Source of the DNA: Mesostigma viride
Taxonomy: Eukaryota > Streptophyta > Mesostigmatophyceae > Mesostigmatales > Mesostigmataceae
Length of the DNA: 64,000 nucleotides
Assembly: GCA_009746045.1 (NCBI GenBank)
Contig: RPFO01000082.1
Span: 673,473 to 737,472, forward strand
Direction of reading: 5' to 3'
Shown one piece after another: positions 11,134-21,494 of this stretch. The translations under genes and the position numbers were made by a program. The notes under the pieces were generated by a model. The model was given only the letters and a program-made list of their open reading frames with translations, was not told the DNA's origin and searched no databases. Each line of letters begins with the position of its first letter. The stretch's first letter is position 1.

Positions 11134-11136
<3 letters not shown>
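10140..11136. other. Unassigned region; possible zinc-knuckle relic
   Basis: At about 10411-10455 the plus strand reads PICCWAGHFNRDCKK, like a retroviral-type CCHC knuckle lacking its first Cys. Nothing around it confirms a gag gene. No other gene signal is seen. Confidence 0.25.

Positions 11137-11216
<80 letters not shown>
11137..11216. repeat. (CT)n microsatellite
   Basis: 80 bases of pure CT in a pyrimidine-rich stretch (11090-11275). The antisense ER-repeat frame is an artefact. Confidence 0.97.
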
Positions 11217-11222
<6 letters not shown>

Positions 11223-11945
11223 CCCCCCGCTCTCTTGTCCCTCCCGCACCCCTCCTCTCTCTTTCCCTTTTCCTTGGCTGTTGAGAAGGACTGGGGTGAA
11301 AACTCCAGACCGTTGGTGGCTGCCTTCAAGCAGGAAGTTTCAAGGATCAACAAGTTTTTGTGAGCTGTCTGATATGGTCACTGCTGCGACAAAGGTGAGT
11401 TATCTTGTTTTTCATGTAATTTTTTTGCTGTAGCTAGGTAAGCCGGCCATTTTGTACTCCCCTTTCTTTTGCTCTCACGATTTATTCTTGTTGTGGTTTA
11501 TATGGTCCCGTTAAGTGGCATGCATTATCATTATCCACATTAGTGTGAGAAACCATCCGCAGTGTTGTAGCTTGCATCTATAACAACAGTTTTTGCTGCC
11601 GCCGCCACTGCTATTACCAACATTAAGTCATTCTTGCTTTCTAAGCACTCTTTTTCCTCTTAGGCTGTTGGTTGGGATACCAGCCACCCTTGCACGCATA
11701 AATTCAAGCACCGGGTGCATGTGAAAACACAACCAAGGCAAGAATGTCCCCCTCTCGCAATATCCCACCCACGCAACGCACCCAATGCAGCAAGAATGGG
11801 ACCACCTTGTTGCCATGAGCTCTAGCACCGTTGCCACCCCTAGCTTTCTACTGTTCCCGTCCATCCTTATTTACACTGGCTGCTTTGCTTGCATTTCTGG
11901 CTCAGTGCCAGTTTGCACTTGCTAGCTTGCTAAGACAATAATGCA
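11217..11945. other. Unassigned region
   Basis: A donor-like AAAGGTGAGTTATC at about 11391 could mark an exon end, but no partner exon is recognised. Confidence 0.3.
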
Positions 11946-11949
11946 GCTT

Positions 11950-12345
11950 GCAAACGGCAAGGGCAAGCACCCGGGTAAGAGCAAAGGCAACCGCACGAGC
12001 AAAGGAAAGGGAAACTGGAAGAGCAAGCACAAGGCCAAGGAAAGGACAAAGGCACTTGTGCTTGCCAAAAGGGCAGGCTCAAGGGAAATGACAAGGGCAA
12101 GGGCAGGGGCAGGCACAAGGGAAGCGGATAAGGGCAAGGGCAGGCGCAAGGGAAAGAGATTAGGACAAGTCAAGCACGAGGGAACGGACAAGGGCAAGGG
12201 CAGGCACAAGGGAAAAGATGAAGACAAGGGCAGGCACTAGGGAAAGGATGAGGGCAACGGCAAACACTGGGGATCAAAGGATAGGGGCAAGGGCAGATGC
12301 TAGGGTAACAGTTAGGGCAAAGGCAGGCACAAGAGAAGAATAAGG
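11950..12345. repeat. Degenerate GGGCAAGGGCAGGCACAAGG minisatellite
   Basis: Words of GGGCAAGGGCAGGCACAAGG and GGAAAGG recur irregularly and create a Lys/Gly-rich frame on the plus strand (11941-12240). The composition tracks the repeat, so I regard it as non-coding. Confidence 0.7.
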
Positions 12346-12569
12346 GGCCGTGAAGTATAAGTGGAAATGCGGGTGGCGACATGGGGTTCGATCGGGCCTG
12401 CTGATGCAAATGCAGATTTCAACTGCAGTGACAAACACAAGCGTAGACATAGGCAACGACAAATTCCTTGCATGCGTGCCTTGCTCTTCACCGGCTGGCT
12501 CGTTTGCTAGTTGTCTAACAGTTTCTACCGATAAACATCACTTGCCATTGTAAGGTCTGCCTTGCTGCC

Positions 12570-12815
12570 GTGCTAGTGGGTAGCTGGGTGATCGTGCTTG
12601 TTCCTTGTCAAGGGAGGGATGCATGTGGAGTAGGTGGGTGGGTGTGCTTGTTCCTTGCCAAGGAAGGGATGCACAAAGGTTAGATAGGTGCACGTGCTTG
12701 TTTCTTGTCAAGGGAGGGACGCACAAAGGGTAGGTGGGGGCACATGGTTGTGCCTCGTCAAGGGCGGGATGCACGAAGGGTAGGTGGGGGCATGTGGTTG
12801 GTCCTTGTCTTTTCA
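12570..12815. repeat. Minisatellite, about 50 bp x 5
   Basis: The unit contains GTGCTTGTTCCTTGTCAAGG, then GAGGGATGCACAAAGGGTAG and GTGGGGGCA. Five imperfect copies are seen. Confidence 0.8.
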
Positions 12816-12949
12816 CCGCCCAAGCGATGGCGATGTAGCATGCATTATACATTTATTCGTGCATTAAAAATCACTTTCCTTACAAGCGGCCTTAGCCGAC
12901 TCCATCTGCCGTTGCCATTTCTCCGTATTGCATTGTCCGGACACGGTTT

Positions 12950-13198
12950 TTGTGTCGCAGGTCTTCCCCCGTAAAGGCACAAGCTGCCTGCGCGCGGAAT
13001 TATGTGCAGACACCTCGGTTTCCAACACGACGGCTTCCCGCACATATCGAGCTCTGGATGTACAACATCTTCCCCCGGCGCACTTGCTCCCGGATGGAGC
13101 TTCTGTGCGGTGCCGACATCCCCGGAGCTGTCCTAAGCACCGCATGGAAACAGTATTTCAAGCCACGAAGAGAAGCCACGAATTTGATATTGACTTGA
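12950..13198 (+). CDS. Possible terminal exon, unknown product
   Basis: After TTTTTGTGTCGCAG (a plausible 3' splice site ending near 12960) the plus strand is open to 13198 and reads LPAHIELWMYNIFPRRTCSR, then MELLCGADIPGAVLST. The stop is followed by AT-rich DNA with AATAATGAAATTTT at about 13279. Composition looks coding, but no family is recognised, a second frame (12928-13236) is also open, and no upstream exon was found. Confidence 0.25.
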   Translation: MCRRSSPVKAQAACARNYVQTPRFPTRRLPAHIELWMYNIFPRRTCSRMELLCGADIPGAVLSTAWKQYFKPRREATNLILT

Positions 13199-13519
13199 TA
13201 TTGTCGTCAGAAGACTTGATATGCTATTTTCTGTGAAGGCGTTGGATTTTTGTGCATGACATGTAATCCTGCATTTAATAATGAAATTTTTTATGAAATA
13301 GGAACTCGTCTTGCATGAGCCTTGCTGCAAATGCCATTCATTTTTTTCCCCCGGGTAAATGGGTGTTAGGGGTTAGGTTGACCGAAATGATAAGTGAAAT
13401 CAAAGTGAAATTCTGATAAGTGACATGCGTACTGCAATTCAGAACGACATAGCGACATGATTGTAGTACCGGTAGTGTACGCGAGAAGCATACGACGTCG
13501 TAACCTACGGGACCGAGTA

Positions 13520-13735
13520 CCGGGATCGTAAATTACCAACTCGTAAATTACTACCTCGCAAATTACTACCTCGTACCTTACTACCTCGTAAATTACTACC
13601 TCGTACATTACTACCTCGTACATTACTACCTCGTACATTACTACCTCGTACATTACTACCTCGTAAATTACTACCTCGTAAATTACTACCTCGTAAATTA
13701 CGACGTCGGATCTTACCTCGGATCTAACTCGTAGC
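13520..13735. repeat. 15-bp tandem array (CGTAAATTACTACCT)
   Basis: About 13 head-to-tail units with A/C variation (CGTACATTACTACCT). It begins next to the truncated 3' end of MYND copy 4 and resembles the TAC-rich sequence at 2740-2850. The VVIYEVVMYE frame over it is an artefact. Bases 13240-13520 show nothing else. Confidence 0.9.
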
Positions 13736-13756
13736 TTACGAGAAAGATCCGAACTC

Positions 13757-14365
13757 TTATACAAACGGTAAGAGTAGTCTGTGCCGTAAATTACCACCTC
13801 GTAATTTACGCCTCGGATCCTTTTTACTACCCTCGGACGAAAAGTATAGTGTGGGGTCCTTGCGCAAGTCGAAAGTCATGTTTGGAGGTTCGGCCGCCCC
13901 TACACACCAGTCAGCGCTCACGCGCGCCGAAAAAGTCATATTCGGGTAAAATGGGCGCGTGTAGTTTCCATACACCCCTTGTACTGGTATCTGCAACTCC
14001 TCCTTGGGCCCCATGGTAATGTACGATACCAGAAGGCGAAATTCTTTGTTTGGGTTTATTGGCACTCTGCCCTCCATAAGAGGATTGAAAAATCCCTCTT
14101 TTATAAGGTAGTTCATATCAGCTAGCTGAGCGAAAAGAAACTTCTCCATTGCTGTAAACGAATCAAACATCAATAGAACCGCCAATTGGCGTCCTGTGCT
14201 CTCCTGCGCACGGCTAACTTGATCAAATATGTCGCGCGACGAATAGCGGACTTCCTTGATTACGTTTGCCATAACTCGCCAAAAGGCTTGATTGACGAAC
14301 TCGGACTCCATCTTTTTCAGAAAATAAACGAACAAAAATTTACATCCCGTACAGCACAAGTTCAT
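13757..14365 (-). pseudogene. MYND-family N-terminal domain, copy 4 (3' truncated)
   Basis: This is the best N-terminal domain of the family: residues about 50-150 carry ESTGRQLAVLLMFDSFTAME, QLADMNYLIKEGFF, EGRVPIN and EFRLLVSYITMGPKEEL. It is followed by FSARV, as in copy 1. After LYFSSEGSKKDP the frame runs into the TAC-rich repeat, and the MYND finger is absent. The Met at 14365 is the track start; the conserved part begins near MESEFVNQAF. Upstream sequence to about 14480 matches that upstream of copy 2, and 14560-14790 matches 1160-1350 upstream of copy 1. Confidence 0.65.
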
Positions 14366-14620
14366 TTTCCCGTCAGTCTGCTCCTAAAAAAAAAGGATAA
14401 ACCGAAAGAGAAGACGGGTGTCCAAATTTAACGACTTATATTTCGCAAACAAGAAGGCAAGGGAAACGACGGCCAAGTCCAATACGTAAGTTGGTTGTCT
14501 TTCGGCGGGTTCTCCGTTCGCTTACAAACCCTTGGTCGGAAGTGTTAACGCGCGCCCTTCCCCCACTTACTGAGGGAATTCACGACTACCAAACTACACG
14601 TTTTGTTGATTACGCAACTA

Positions 14621-14770
14621 AGAAACGCCCTGTGGCGCAACTGGAAGCCCTACTTCATTTGCCTACCACCATCAATACTTTATAGCAAGTTTTATATATT
14701 CATTACATTCGTGCTGAAATTTAACATATTTATGCAACTGTAAATAGAAACGCCCTGCGGCGCAACTGGA
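14621..14770 (-). other. Two GC hairpins, duplicate of the 1.2-1.3 kb pair
   Basis: AAACGCCCTGTGGCGCAACT at about 14623 and AAACGCCCTGCGGCGCAACT at about 14748. They lie between the 3' end of the Cys/His gene at 14.9 kb and the start of MYND copy 4, in the same relative position as the earlier pair. Confidence 0.6.
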
Positions 14771-14938
14771 TCCCATATCTTGTAACATGGGTTTCACACT
14801 CATAGATAAATGTCATTCGTTCTTCCTCGCGCGCTTCAGCGCCTGTACGTTCAACTCTTTAACACGCTCCTAGCTCCTTCAAATCGAGGCGCTCCGAAGA
14901 CCGAATCGCCTCCCATTTCACGGACTCCCTCGCATCTT

Positions 14939-15735
14939 TCAATATCTCTCCTCTACCCCCGACATAATCAGCTGGACTACATCAACCGAGTCCTCCAACT
15001 CCACCCTCGGCGCAGGTGACGGTTCCGACTGAGCTGTTGCCTCACAAATCGCCGTGTACAAGTCGTCCACCCCAGTTGGCCCTGCGTTCCAGACGTAAGC
15101 GGACAAGGCAGCCGCACATGTCCTCGCCGATGTCTCCAAGTCCTTGCGTCCGTCCCCTTTCAACCACTTGGCATCACTCACAACCACCCATTTAAAAGGC
15201 CCCTTTCCTATCCTTTCGAGTGCAGATTCGTGGGTAACGTAGTGGAGGAAAGGCTTGCAAGGGTTACCGACCAAATCAGTCGTGCGTAAGACCGGATTCT
15301 CGTCCAGCTTCAGTGAGCAATCCACGTGACACATACACCTCGCGATAGGTTTCAACTGCCACCTTTGGTACCCCCCCACCTGCCACGTTGAAAAGGAGAA
15401 CCGGCACTTCATACTCGCTATAGACACCGGGGGCCTTTACTCCCTCCTTGTCAACCGCCCCAAGAAATGCCATCCCCCGCTCAAGGACGGCTTCAAGTTG
15501 CCGACCCCACTCCGCGTGCTCTTCGCACCGCACCGTCGGAAAAACCCACCACCTTTCTGACACACCCCGGAACTCCACAACACCCCGGAGCGTTCAAAAC
15601 GTGGTCAATGCGGTACTGCAACTTGGCCTGCAAGGTCCTGTGCTCCTTGCACAAGCCGTATCCATCCAAGTCCCGCCCACAACCCGATATTGGGCACTTG
15701 GAATCATCCTCATGCGACATCTGCGACATATGCAA
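14939..15735 (-). CDS. Cys/His family member 1, double motif (frames broken)
   Basis: The minus-strand start at 15735 reads MHMSQMSHEDDSKCPISGCG and gives the motif C-x4-C-x9-C-x2-H ending in CKEH. A second copy follows, CGVPGCVRK ... RCEEH (C-x4-C-x13-C-x2-H), then an amphipathic stretch LEAVLERGMAFLGAV. The frame changes around 15545 and again around 15300; the C-terminal part (15427-14939) contains FKWVVVSDAKWLKGDGRKDL. Either small introns or frameshifts join these parts. The four-ligand spacing suggests one zinc ion per motif. I know of no named family with this pattern. Neighbours 2 and 3 lie upstream in the same direction. Confidence 0.5.
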
Positions 15736-15822
15736 TTTGGCAAAAAACGACTTCTAAGCCTCGACAATAAAATCATGCATTAATTGAAATGTGAAGCATA
15801 CAGATTATTGTAGTCCCTCTAA

Positions 15823-15920
15823 GATACGCCCGCTGGCGTATCAATTACCCGCCTGTCAGGGTATAATACAAATTAAATATTGTACAAGTGTGTAAAGAAA
15901 CGCCCGCTGGTGCATTTATC
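15823..15920 (-). other. Two GC hairpins in the Cys/His cluster
   Basis: GATACGCC-CGCT-GGCGTATC at 15823-15842 is a perfect 8-bp stem with a 4-base loop. A second, AAACGCCCGCTGGTGC, lies at about 15899-15914. Both are in the spacer between members 1 and 2. Confidence 0.65.
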
Positions 15921-16032
15921 ATTCACTCCCCAATTCCAAGCCCCCTTCTTCCCGTTAGTCTCTCAACCTCCTCCTCCACCTAGCTTTCCCTGCAAATGGC
16001 CGAGCCTTGCGAGGCACTCGTTCCTAAACTCG

Positions 16033-16674
16033 TCAACGTCTACCTCCTGCTCGCGCATCTCGGCCTCCGCCAGTCCCCGAACTCCATCCAAAATCGCATC
16101 CTGGCACCCATGCTCGATCACGCGCCTTATCGGCGGTCATGGGCTCGGGTGGTTCAACAGGACATCTACGGAGGGCGTCCAGGAAGAGCCCTTCTAGCTC
16201 CTTCACGTCTTCCAGCCGAGAGTTGGCCATCCTGGTCACCATCAAGTGCTCAACATGCAAGAGCGATGGCCGACTGTGCCGCGTCATCCCCCACGTTGGC
16301 ACGACGTGCCACCCCACGAGAACCGTCAGGCAGCCCCCCCCCACAACCCACCGAAACCGTCCAACTAAGTGATCCCCCCCCTCACCGACCAACGGAGATG
16401 ACCTCTTCTCGTAAGAAACACTCACTACCTTACCACGGCTGAACTCCAAACACGCAACACGATCGTGAGGGAGCGCGTCCATAACCCTAAGTCCCCTCTC
16501 CACCACTCCCGCCAAATGCGATGCAACGTCCCCGTGACGCTTGTGCACACAGTACATGTCAAGCCCAAGTTTCTGTTCCCGGCACTTGGGAACCTGACAC
16601 TCTTTCTCGACACAAAATTCCCATATATTTATTATTGCTTGCATGCGCGTCGTCGGCTTCCTGGACATCTGCAC
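16033..16674 (-). CDS. Cys/His family member 2
   Basis: The 213-residue frame has the family motif at residues about 25-50: CQVPKCREQ ... MYCVHKRH (C-x4-C-x10-C-x-H or C-x4-H). About 12 residues later comes VVERGLRVMDALPHD, matching the VLxxGLNK helix of the others. The middle (residues 75-130) is rich in Gly/Val, and the C-terminus from about residue 150 looks less conserved, so the frame may shift before the true end. Product unknown; the motif suggests zinc or nucleic-acid binding. Confidence 0.5.
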   Translation of the reverse strand: MQMSRKPTTRMQAIINIWEFCVEKECQVPKCREQKLGLDMYCVHKRHGDVASHLAGVVERGLRVMDALPHDRVACLEFSRGKVVSVSYEKRSSPLVGEGGDHLVGRFRWVVGGGCLTVLVGWHVVPTWGMTRHSRPSLLHVEHLMVTRMANSRLEDVKELEGLFLDALRRCPVEPPEPMTADKARDRAWVPGCDFGWSSGTGGGRDARAGGRR

Positions 16675-16803
16675 AATATATGGTGTATATGGGAAACAGC
16701 GCCATACATAACAAATTCACGTTGCGTGCAAGTAACTGTGTGTGTACGTCTAAAATTTCACGTACAAGTCCAGCAATGATCAATAATAATATTCCTGTTT
16801 TAT

Positions 16804-17031
16804 TTATTGCTCTTTAAAAATAGAAACATCTGCAATTGGTATCAAGTTTGGAATATCCCAAGCAGGTACACCCAATTTAACTACAGGACTCAGCCTCTGC
16901 ACCAACAAATCTTCACTCCACAAATTATGAATCCACATTTGGACATCAGGCAAAGTTCTTTTGTCACGCCCATCCTCTACCTTCTGCCTTTTCCTCTTAC
17001 TCTCCTCATCCTCCACCATTTCCTGCAACAA
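16804..17031 (-). CDS. Small basic/acidic protein, unknown
   Basis: 75 residues starting MLQEMVEDEESKRKRQKVED with a nuclear-signal-like KRKRQK, then a hydrophobic segment (LLVQRLSPVVKLGVPAWDI). It lies between Cys/His members 2 and 3 on the same strand. It could be a separate small gene or a 5' exon of member 2. Confidence 0.3.
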   Translation of the reverse strand: MLQEMVEDEESKRKRQKVEDGRDKRTLPDVQMWIHNLWSEDLLVQRLSPVVKLGVPAWDIPNLIPIADVSIFKEQ

Positions 17032-17100
17032 GGCGCAAAGTCGTGTGTAAAACGATTTTATTCATTCCTTCTGCATGTTGGATTCATGATAAAGAAAAAA

Positions 17101-17114
17101 GCGCCGGCAGGCGC
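17101..17114 (-). other. GC hairpin after Cys/His member 3
   Basis: GCGCC-GGCA-GGCGC, 28 bases past the member 3 stop codon on the minus strand. About 40 bases further along that strand is GAATAAAATCG, a polyadenylation-like signal. This suggests the hairpin is in the 3' UTR. Confidence 0.6.
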
Positions 17115-17141
17115 ACCTTTCGACATCCAACATTTGTCAAT

Positions 17142-17690
17142 CTATAGACTTGAACGCCTGACCCCCGTCTCCCTACTAACAACATCCTTCAACTTGTCAA
17201 ACCACCCCCCCTTCTTGTAGAACTCGTCGTCACCCCCACTGCACACAACACCGGACATCACAACCAGCTGGGCTGCAACCTTGAAATGTGTTTGCCATGA
17301 CCCACAACAACCGGAAAAACCGCTCCTTCCTTCAACACCTCTACGGTCGTTGATGCGATCACAAAAAAATAATCAAAGTCGTGGTCTAAGTATCTCTTTA
17401 TCTTCTGATCATAAATAACCGGATACAGCTCCTTTATGTACATCCTCCACTGTCTCCACCCAGAACTCGGCCAACCCAAAACCAACTACCAAAACCACCG
17501 CCGCATCTTTCAACCCTTCCGATCTCACCCTTCTTTCGACCTTATTCACCCCCCTCATCAACACCTTCTGAATCTCCTGCTCCATCTCTATGTGCTCACT
17601 ACATAAACACTCATCAGTCCCATCTCTCAACGTCCTCCCGCAGTCCGGCACAATGCACTCTTCCATTATATCTGCATGTAAACCCAGCAA
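17142..17690 (-). CDS. Cys/His family member 3 (one frame change)
   Basis: From 17690: ECIVPDCGRTLRDG ... CLCSEH gives C-x4-C, then Cys and C-x2-H. It is followed by VLMRGVNKVERRV, the shared helix. The first frame ends at 17409; the reading continues in a second frame (YFFVIASTTVEVLKEG, VVVGHGKHIS). A third stretch, after about 17258, reads GGDDEFYKKGGWFDKLKD and stops at TAG 17144-17142. EFYKKGGW also occurs in member 4 (about 33665-33690), so the C-terminal block is a genuine family feature. Small introns or indels must be resolved with RNA. Confidence 0.5.
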
Positions 17691-17724
17691 CCATAAACCA
17701 ATGCGAATTAAACGTTTATTTAAA

Positions 17725-18090
17725 TCAAAACGTCAGCAAATATAAATGATAATATAACATGCGAACTCTTATATTTTCAATCCACATAAACATTTTCATT
17801 CCTTTCCCAATCTTCAAATACTTTACGAACAAATTCGAGCCAGCAATCGGCACAATAACGACTTGGACGCAACATCTTTTTGATATAAACAAACCTTGCC
17901 CATCCACTTCACCTCCCTTCATCATCAACCCCCCATCAAGCCTCCCCGAGTATTCATAATCGTCATCCGAATCAACTAGCTCCGGCACCTCATCCACCTG
18001 TGATTTGGATTCGGGCCCGCGTTTTGTCTCCCCAACATTATTTTCGGTCGAAATGTAAAACCCACTTCTCTCTTTTTTCGGCCCCTCCAT
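17725..18090 (-). CDS. Acidic small protein, unknown
   Basis: 121 residues; basic start (MEGPKKERSG), then an acidic motif VPELVDSDDDYEYS and a hydrophobic second half (VQVVIVPIAGSNLFVKYLKI). Same strand and spacing as the Cys/His cluster. The VPEL-SDSDDD type motif also occurs near 55690 in a copia-like leader, so it may be a short linear motif rather than homology. Confidence 0.3.
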   Translation of the reverse strand: MEGPKKERSGFYISTENNVGETKRGPESKSQVDEVPELVDSDDDYEYSGRLDGGLMMKGGEVDGQGLFISKRCCVQVVIVPIAGSNLFVKYLKIGKGMKMFMWIENIRVRMLYYHLYLLTF

Positions 18091-18099
18091 TTTCGGTCT

Positions 18100-19029
18100 G
18101 CAAACGTCAATTCAAACCAACATTCGTACGTCCAAACAAAAGAGTCTTCATTGAAATTGTGTTCCAAATTGTTTATATTGATATATGCGTTTCATTCAAT
18201 TAAGGGGACGGTCCCGGCGCGAATATTTTGGCGCCGAAAAATTCGCGGTACCCGTCCGTACCGTGAAAAAGTGGTGCACGGGGCGCGCACCCCTACCGGA
18301 GCTGGCCATGGCGACGTGCTTTCAGGCAGAGTAGAAAAAGATAGCTCGCGGAATGCAGAGAAACTGAGCGAATCTTAAAGACGATGAGTAAATGATACCA
18401 CTTCGTAGCGGAGTTCGCGTTTTTTGCAGTGTCGATGATTTTATTGATGACCATCGCCACGGGGGTCCAATCTGATGTTTTCGTCGAGAGGAATAAATTA
18501 GAATGCACGCTGGCGGCGGTGATTGTCAGGTTTTATGGGCTTTACCTAGCGTCAAGGATGCGTTTAAATCGTTATTGGTAAAGCTTTAAAAAATTTGCTG
18601 GGTTTCGGCAAGATTTCCGTCATGATCGGTAAGACACTCTCCAGGCTCGCGGGATGCGCGTCTTATTATTCCATGGAAGGTTGTTCTTTCTTGCGCCGCT
18701 GGGCGAAGGACAATGCCGGTAATGGTACGATCGTGTGATCAACGTGACCCTATGAATGTTTCGCTTCCTTTCTGGATTATCAACGCAAGTTTTCGGCTTC
18801 TTTCCGTGCAGTTAGCGCCAGGTATAATGCCATTCCGTGCTGCGCATCGCCAGATTCCTGGCACCTTTCAGTGGGTTTTATGTACGTTGCATGGCTGGGA
18901 TGTGTCAAAGCGTTACCGTGGCATATCGTCAAGTTGTCAGGGATTCGCTGAGTGGTTTCTTGGAAGGAGATTGCTAACAGCACTCAGTTCTGTGTGAATA
19001 TTGACGCGGCCTTTCTTAGCAGAGGCTTC
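18100..19029. other. Unassigned region with two weak plus-strand frames
   Basis: 18395-18578 is open on the plus strand and reads FAFFAVSMILLMTIATGVQS then charged residues; 18713-18997 encodes 94 residues (MPVMVRSCDQRDPMNVS). Neither matches a family I know, and antisense frames overlap, so I do not call genes. Confidence 0.25.
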
Positions 19030-19040
19030 ATTGTGGTTAG

Positions 19041-19254
19041 TCACATGGGTCTTATTGCACCCACAGTTTGCCGGATCGTTAGCCTGTCCTTTTAGCTAGC
19101 CGCGCCCGATTGCAGCTGTGGCATGCCTTTGGCATGAAGGAGACTGGGGGTCTCTGCCCTTTCTCCTGTAGTGCACACACAGGGATTAAAAGCACTTCGG
19201 TGCTCCGTGACTCCCCAACGGGAGCACGAGTTTAATTAATTAATTAATTAATTA
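19041..19254 (+). mobile_element. Short retroposon (family B), copy 2
   Basis: 214 bases, over 90 percent like 6658-6870, ending in (TTAA)n. ATTGTGGTTAG at 19030-19040 and 19255-19265 is a clear 11-bp target duplication, so this copy inserted as a 5'-truncated unit. The hairpin CTCCCCAACGGGAG precedes the tail. Confidence 0.85.
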
Positions 19255-19265
19255 ATTGTGGTTAG

Positions 19266-19780
19266 AGGCTCACAAGCTTGAGTTTGTTTCTTGGCAAACA
19301 ATTGCGCTGGAAAGAAAGGTGGCAGTGGTTTTTCTAAGGGGCATACTGCATGGGTGGAACTGCACGTAGGTAGGGGTTATCGTTGTCTTGTTGGCCTTTC
19401 TCCCACTAAAATGGGAGAGCCCTAATTCAAATGCTAGCAAGGCAAGGTAACCATGGTAAGAAGCCTTGGCAATCAGCATGTATGATAATTCTGCTTTCTC
19501 TGTGGACTGTCTGTTGTTACCCTTGTTGGGCAATTAGTGGATATGGCTTTCTAGGGTGTGTTTGAGCTTGGTTTTGGGATGATGCCCACACCATAAACCT
19601 GGAATATGCTTTAGAAGTGTTGGCTAGGCATGTAGAGCTACCTGCCTCATTGTTGTGCACACACGCAACAGGTTGCCCGTGTCGAGGTAAGGCAAGGGCA
19701 CATGACGTGCCCAGCCACCTCCTTGTACATTGTGGTCGAATTGGGCATGGTCAGGAGCCTTTTGGATGGCATAGGAAGTG
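19266..19780. other. Unassigned region
   Basis: No coding signal, repeat or element end recognised between the retroposon and the Harbinger element. Confidence 0.4.
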
Positions 19781-20177
19781 TTAGGCCCGGTCTATACGGA
19801 TTTTAAGTTAAAACCGAACCGGTCATTTTTAGCTGAAAATTGGGTCCGGAGGTAAAAATTTCAGTCTATACGAAACTAAACTGTCTGGACCGCAAGTAGA
19901 GTGGTTCCCGCCAAGTCGATGACGTGGCGCCAGCTCCGTGCCCGGGCAATCAGGCAATTACAGGCAATTGAACCCAAAACACTGACGGCGGGGAAGGGGA
20001 AGATGACCCGCGGTCGCCAGCCATGGCGGACAATGCCAAAGGAGATGGACCATTTCTGCCACCCGAAGCGCGAAATCATTGCGTGCCATGCGGAGTCGCC
20101 CATGGGAAAACGCCGAAGTGGACGATGAGAGAAAAAGCGCGTTTCGGGCATGTCCTAATTGACGAAAGCATCCGAGC

Positions 20178-21402
20178 AGCGTATTTTAAAGGATATATAT
20201 CGGTTTCTTTTTACTTTTTATGATGATTTGTAGTCGTAAACTTGCAAGGGTGGCCAGAAATCGCCGAATCTAGCGACCATGCTGCACAACTTTGGTGTGC
20301 CGCAATGCGCCATTTTGCGGCCACCGCCTGGGCTAAGGTAATGCCAGCCATGCCAGGTAAAGCTGAGTTATCGTTTCCTTGTCGACGTAAGACGTTTATG
20401 TATACGTTCTAGCTTGTGTAGCACATTCTTTTTGCATTATTCATGTTCTTTCTTGACCATGGCCTGGCCCCTTCCTAAAACACCATTCTTAGATGCCTCC
20501 CTCAGTCAGTTGACCTGCCATAGTGTGATGGTGATAAGTTTTAGAGGCTGTATGGGTTTGAATACCTCCATATATGTTTGTTATACATTTCCCACACACA
20601 TATTGCATGAGTGTGAGGCAGTTGGCTGGTCTCTGTGGCATCATCAAGCATGTAACCGGTGAGTAGAAGCTTCCCATTGTCAGTGAGCATGTGCCACCAG
20701 GTGTGCTGGCCATCACCTGGCAAGCTATAGCAGCTTAGGCCTAGTTAATCCTTGCTAGGGCAAGCTGAAATAGGCTTCGCATCACTAGTTTGTTGGTGGC
20801 TGCCTCCTAGAATGCATGCCTTGCGTAGGGTGTCCGTACCACGTTACCTACGTGCATGGACAAGGTGGCACCTGCACATAGGTGCCATGTAAGGGCAGTG
20901 TGATGATGCAGTTATGTTTCCCCATCATTGTGGAAGGGAAATGTATTGTATGGCATGGTTGGTGGCCTTATTAGTAGGTAGTATGCCAAGCCCTACCCCC
21001 TTGGTTGCTTTTTACCAACGGTACCCCTACGGGCTGTACTGGGTGTACGTAGCTGCTGGTATACCCAACCAAGTGATGACCCCAATGGCTCAAACTGCTC
21101 AGCAACTAATTGTTTATCATCCCTGAAGTGGTAAGTGCCTAGCTCTTAGAACATGATTCAAAATACACATTCTACCAAAACTGAAAACGCGCGTCTTGAC
21201 CGCCCTGACTTTGACGGTAGTTATACATGGCCTACTCTGAATATATGTAAGGTTGTGATGTATCAACCCGAAGAGCAACTCATGCACATGCTTGGCCCCC
21301 AAGGACAGCCATTGGATATGGGTAGGTTGGATGGCGTCTGGTTTTCAAAGTTGTGAAGTTACAACCGATGCATCGGCAGTATTTCTGCCCATTTAGGGGT
21401 CA
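20178..21402 (-). mobile_element. TTAA-family element, copy A1 (truncated)
   Basis: Closely matches the reverse complement of 25140-26362. Its intact end, CCATTTAGGGG, is at 21392-21402. The other end is missing from 20178, so about 480 bases are lost. It keeps the uninverted internal order, which shows the inversion in copy A3 is derived. Confidence 0.75.
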
Positions 21403-21494
21403 AGTTTGACAACTGTGATGACTACCATTGCACATGCATCCTTTTTGACATTACAATAGCGGGATTAGGCAACATTCTCATCCTCACCGCTTGC

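Noticed and set aside
11039-11353. ER-repeat and LS-repeat frames
   Set aside because: Artefact of the CT microsatellite.
13366-13797. 143-residue frame with VVIYEVVMYE repeats
   Set aside because: It is the 15-bp tandem array read as five-residue repeats.
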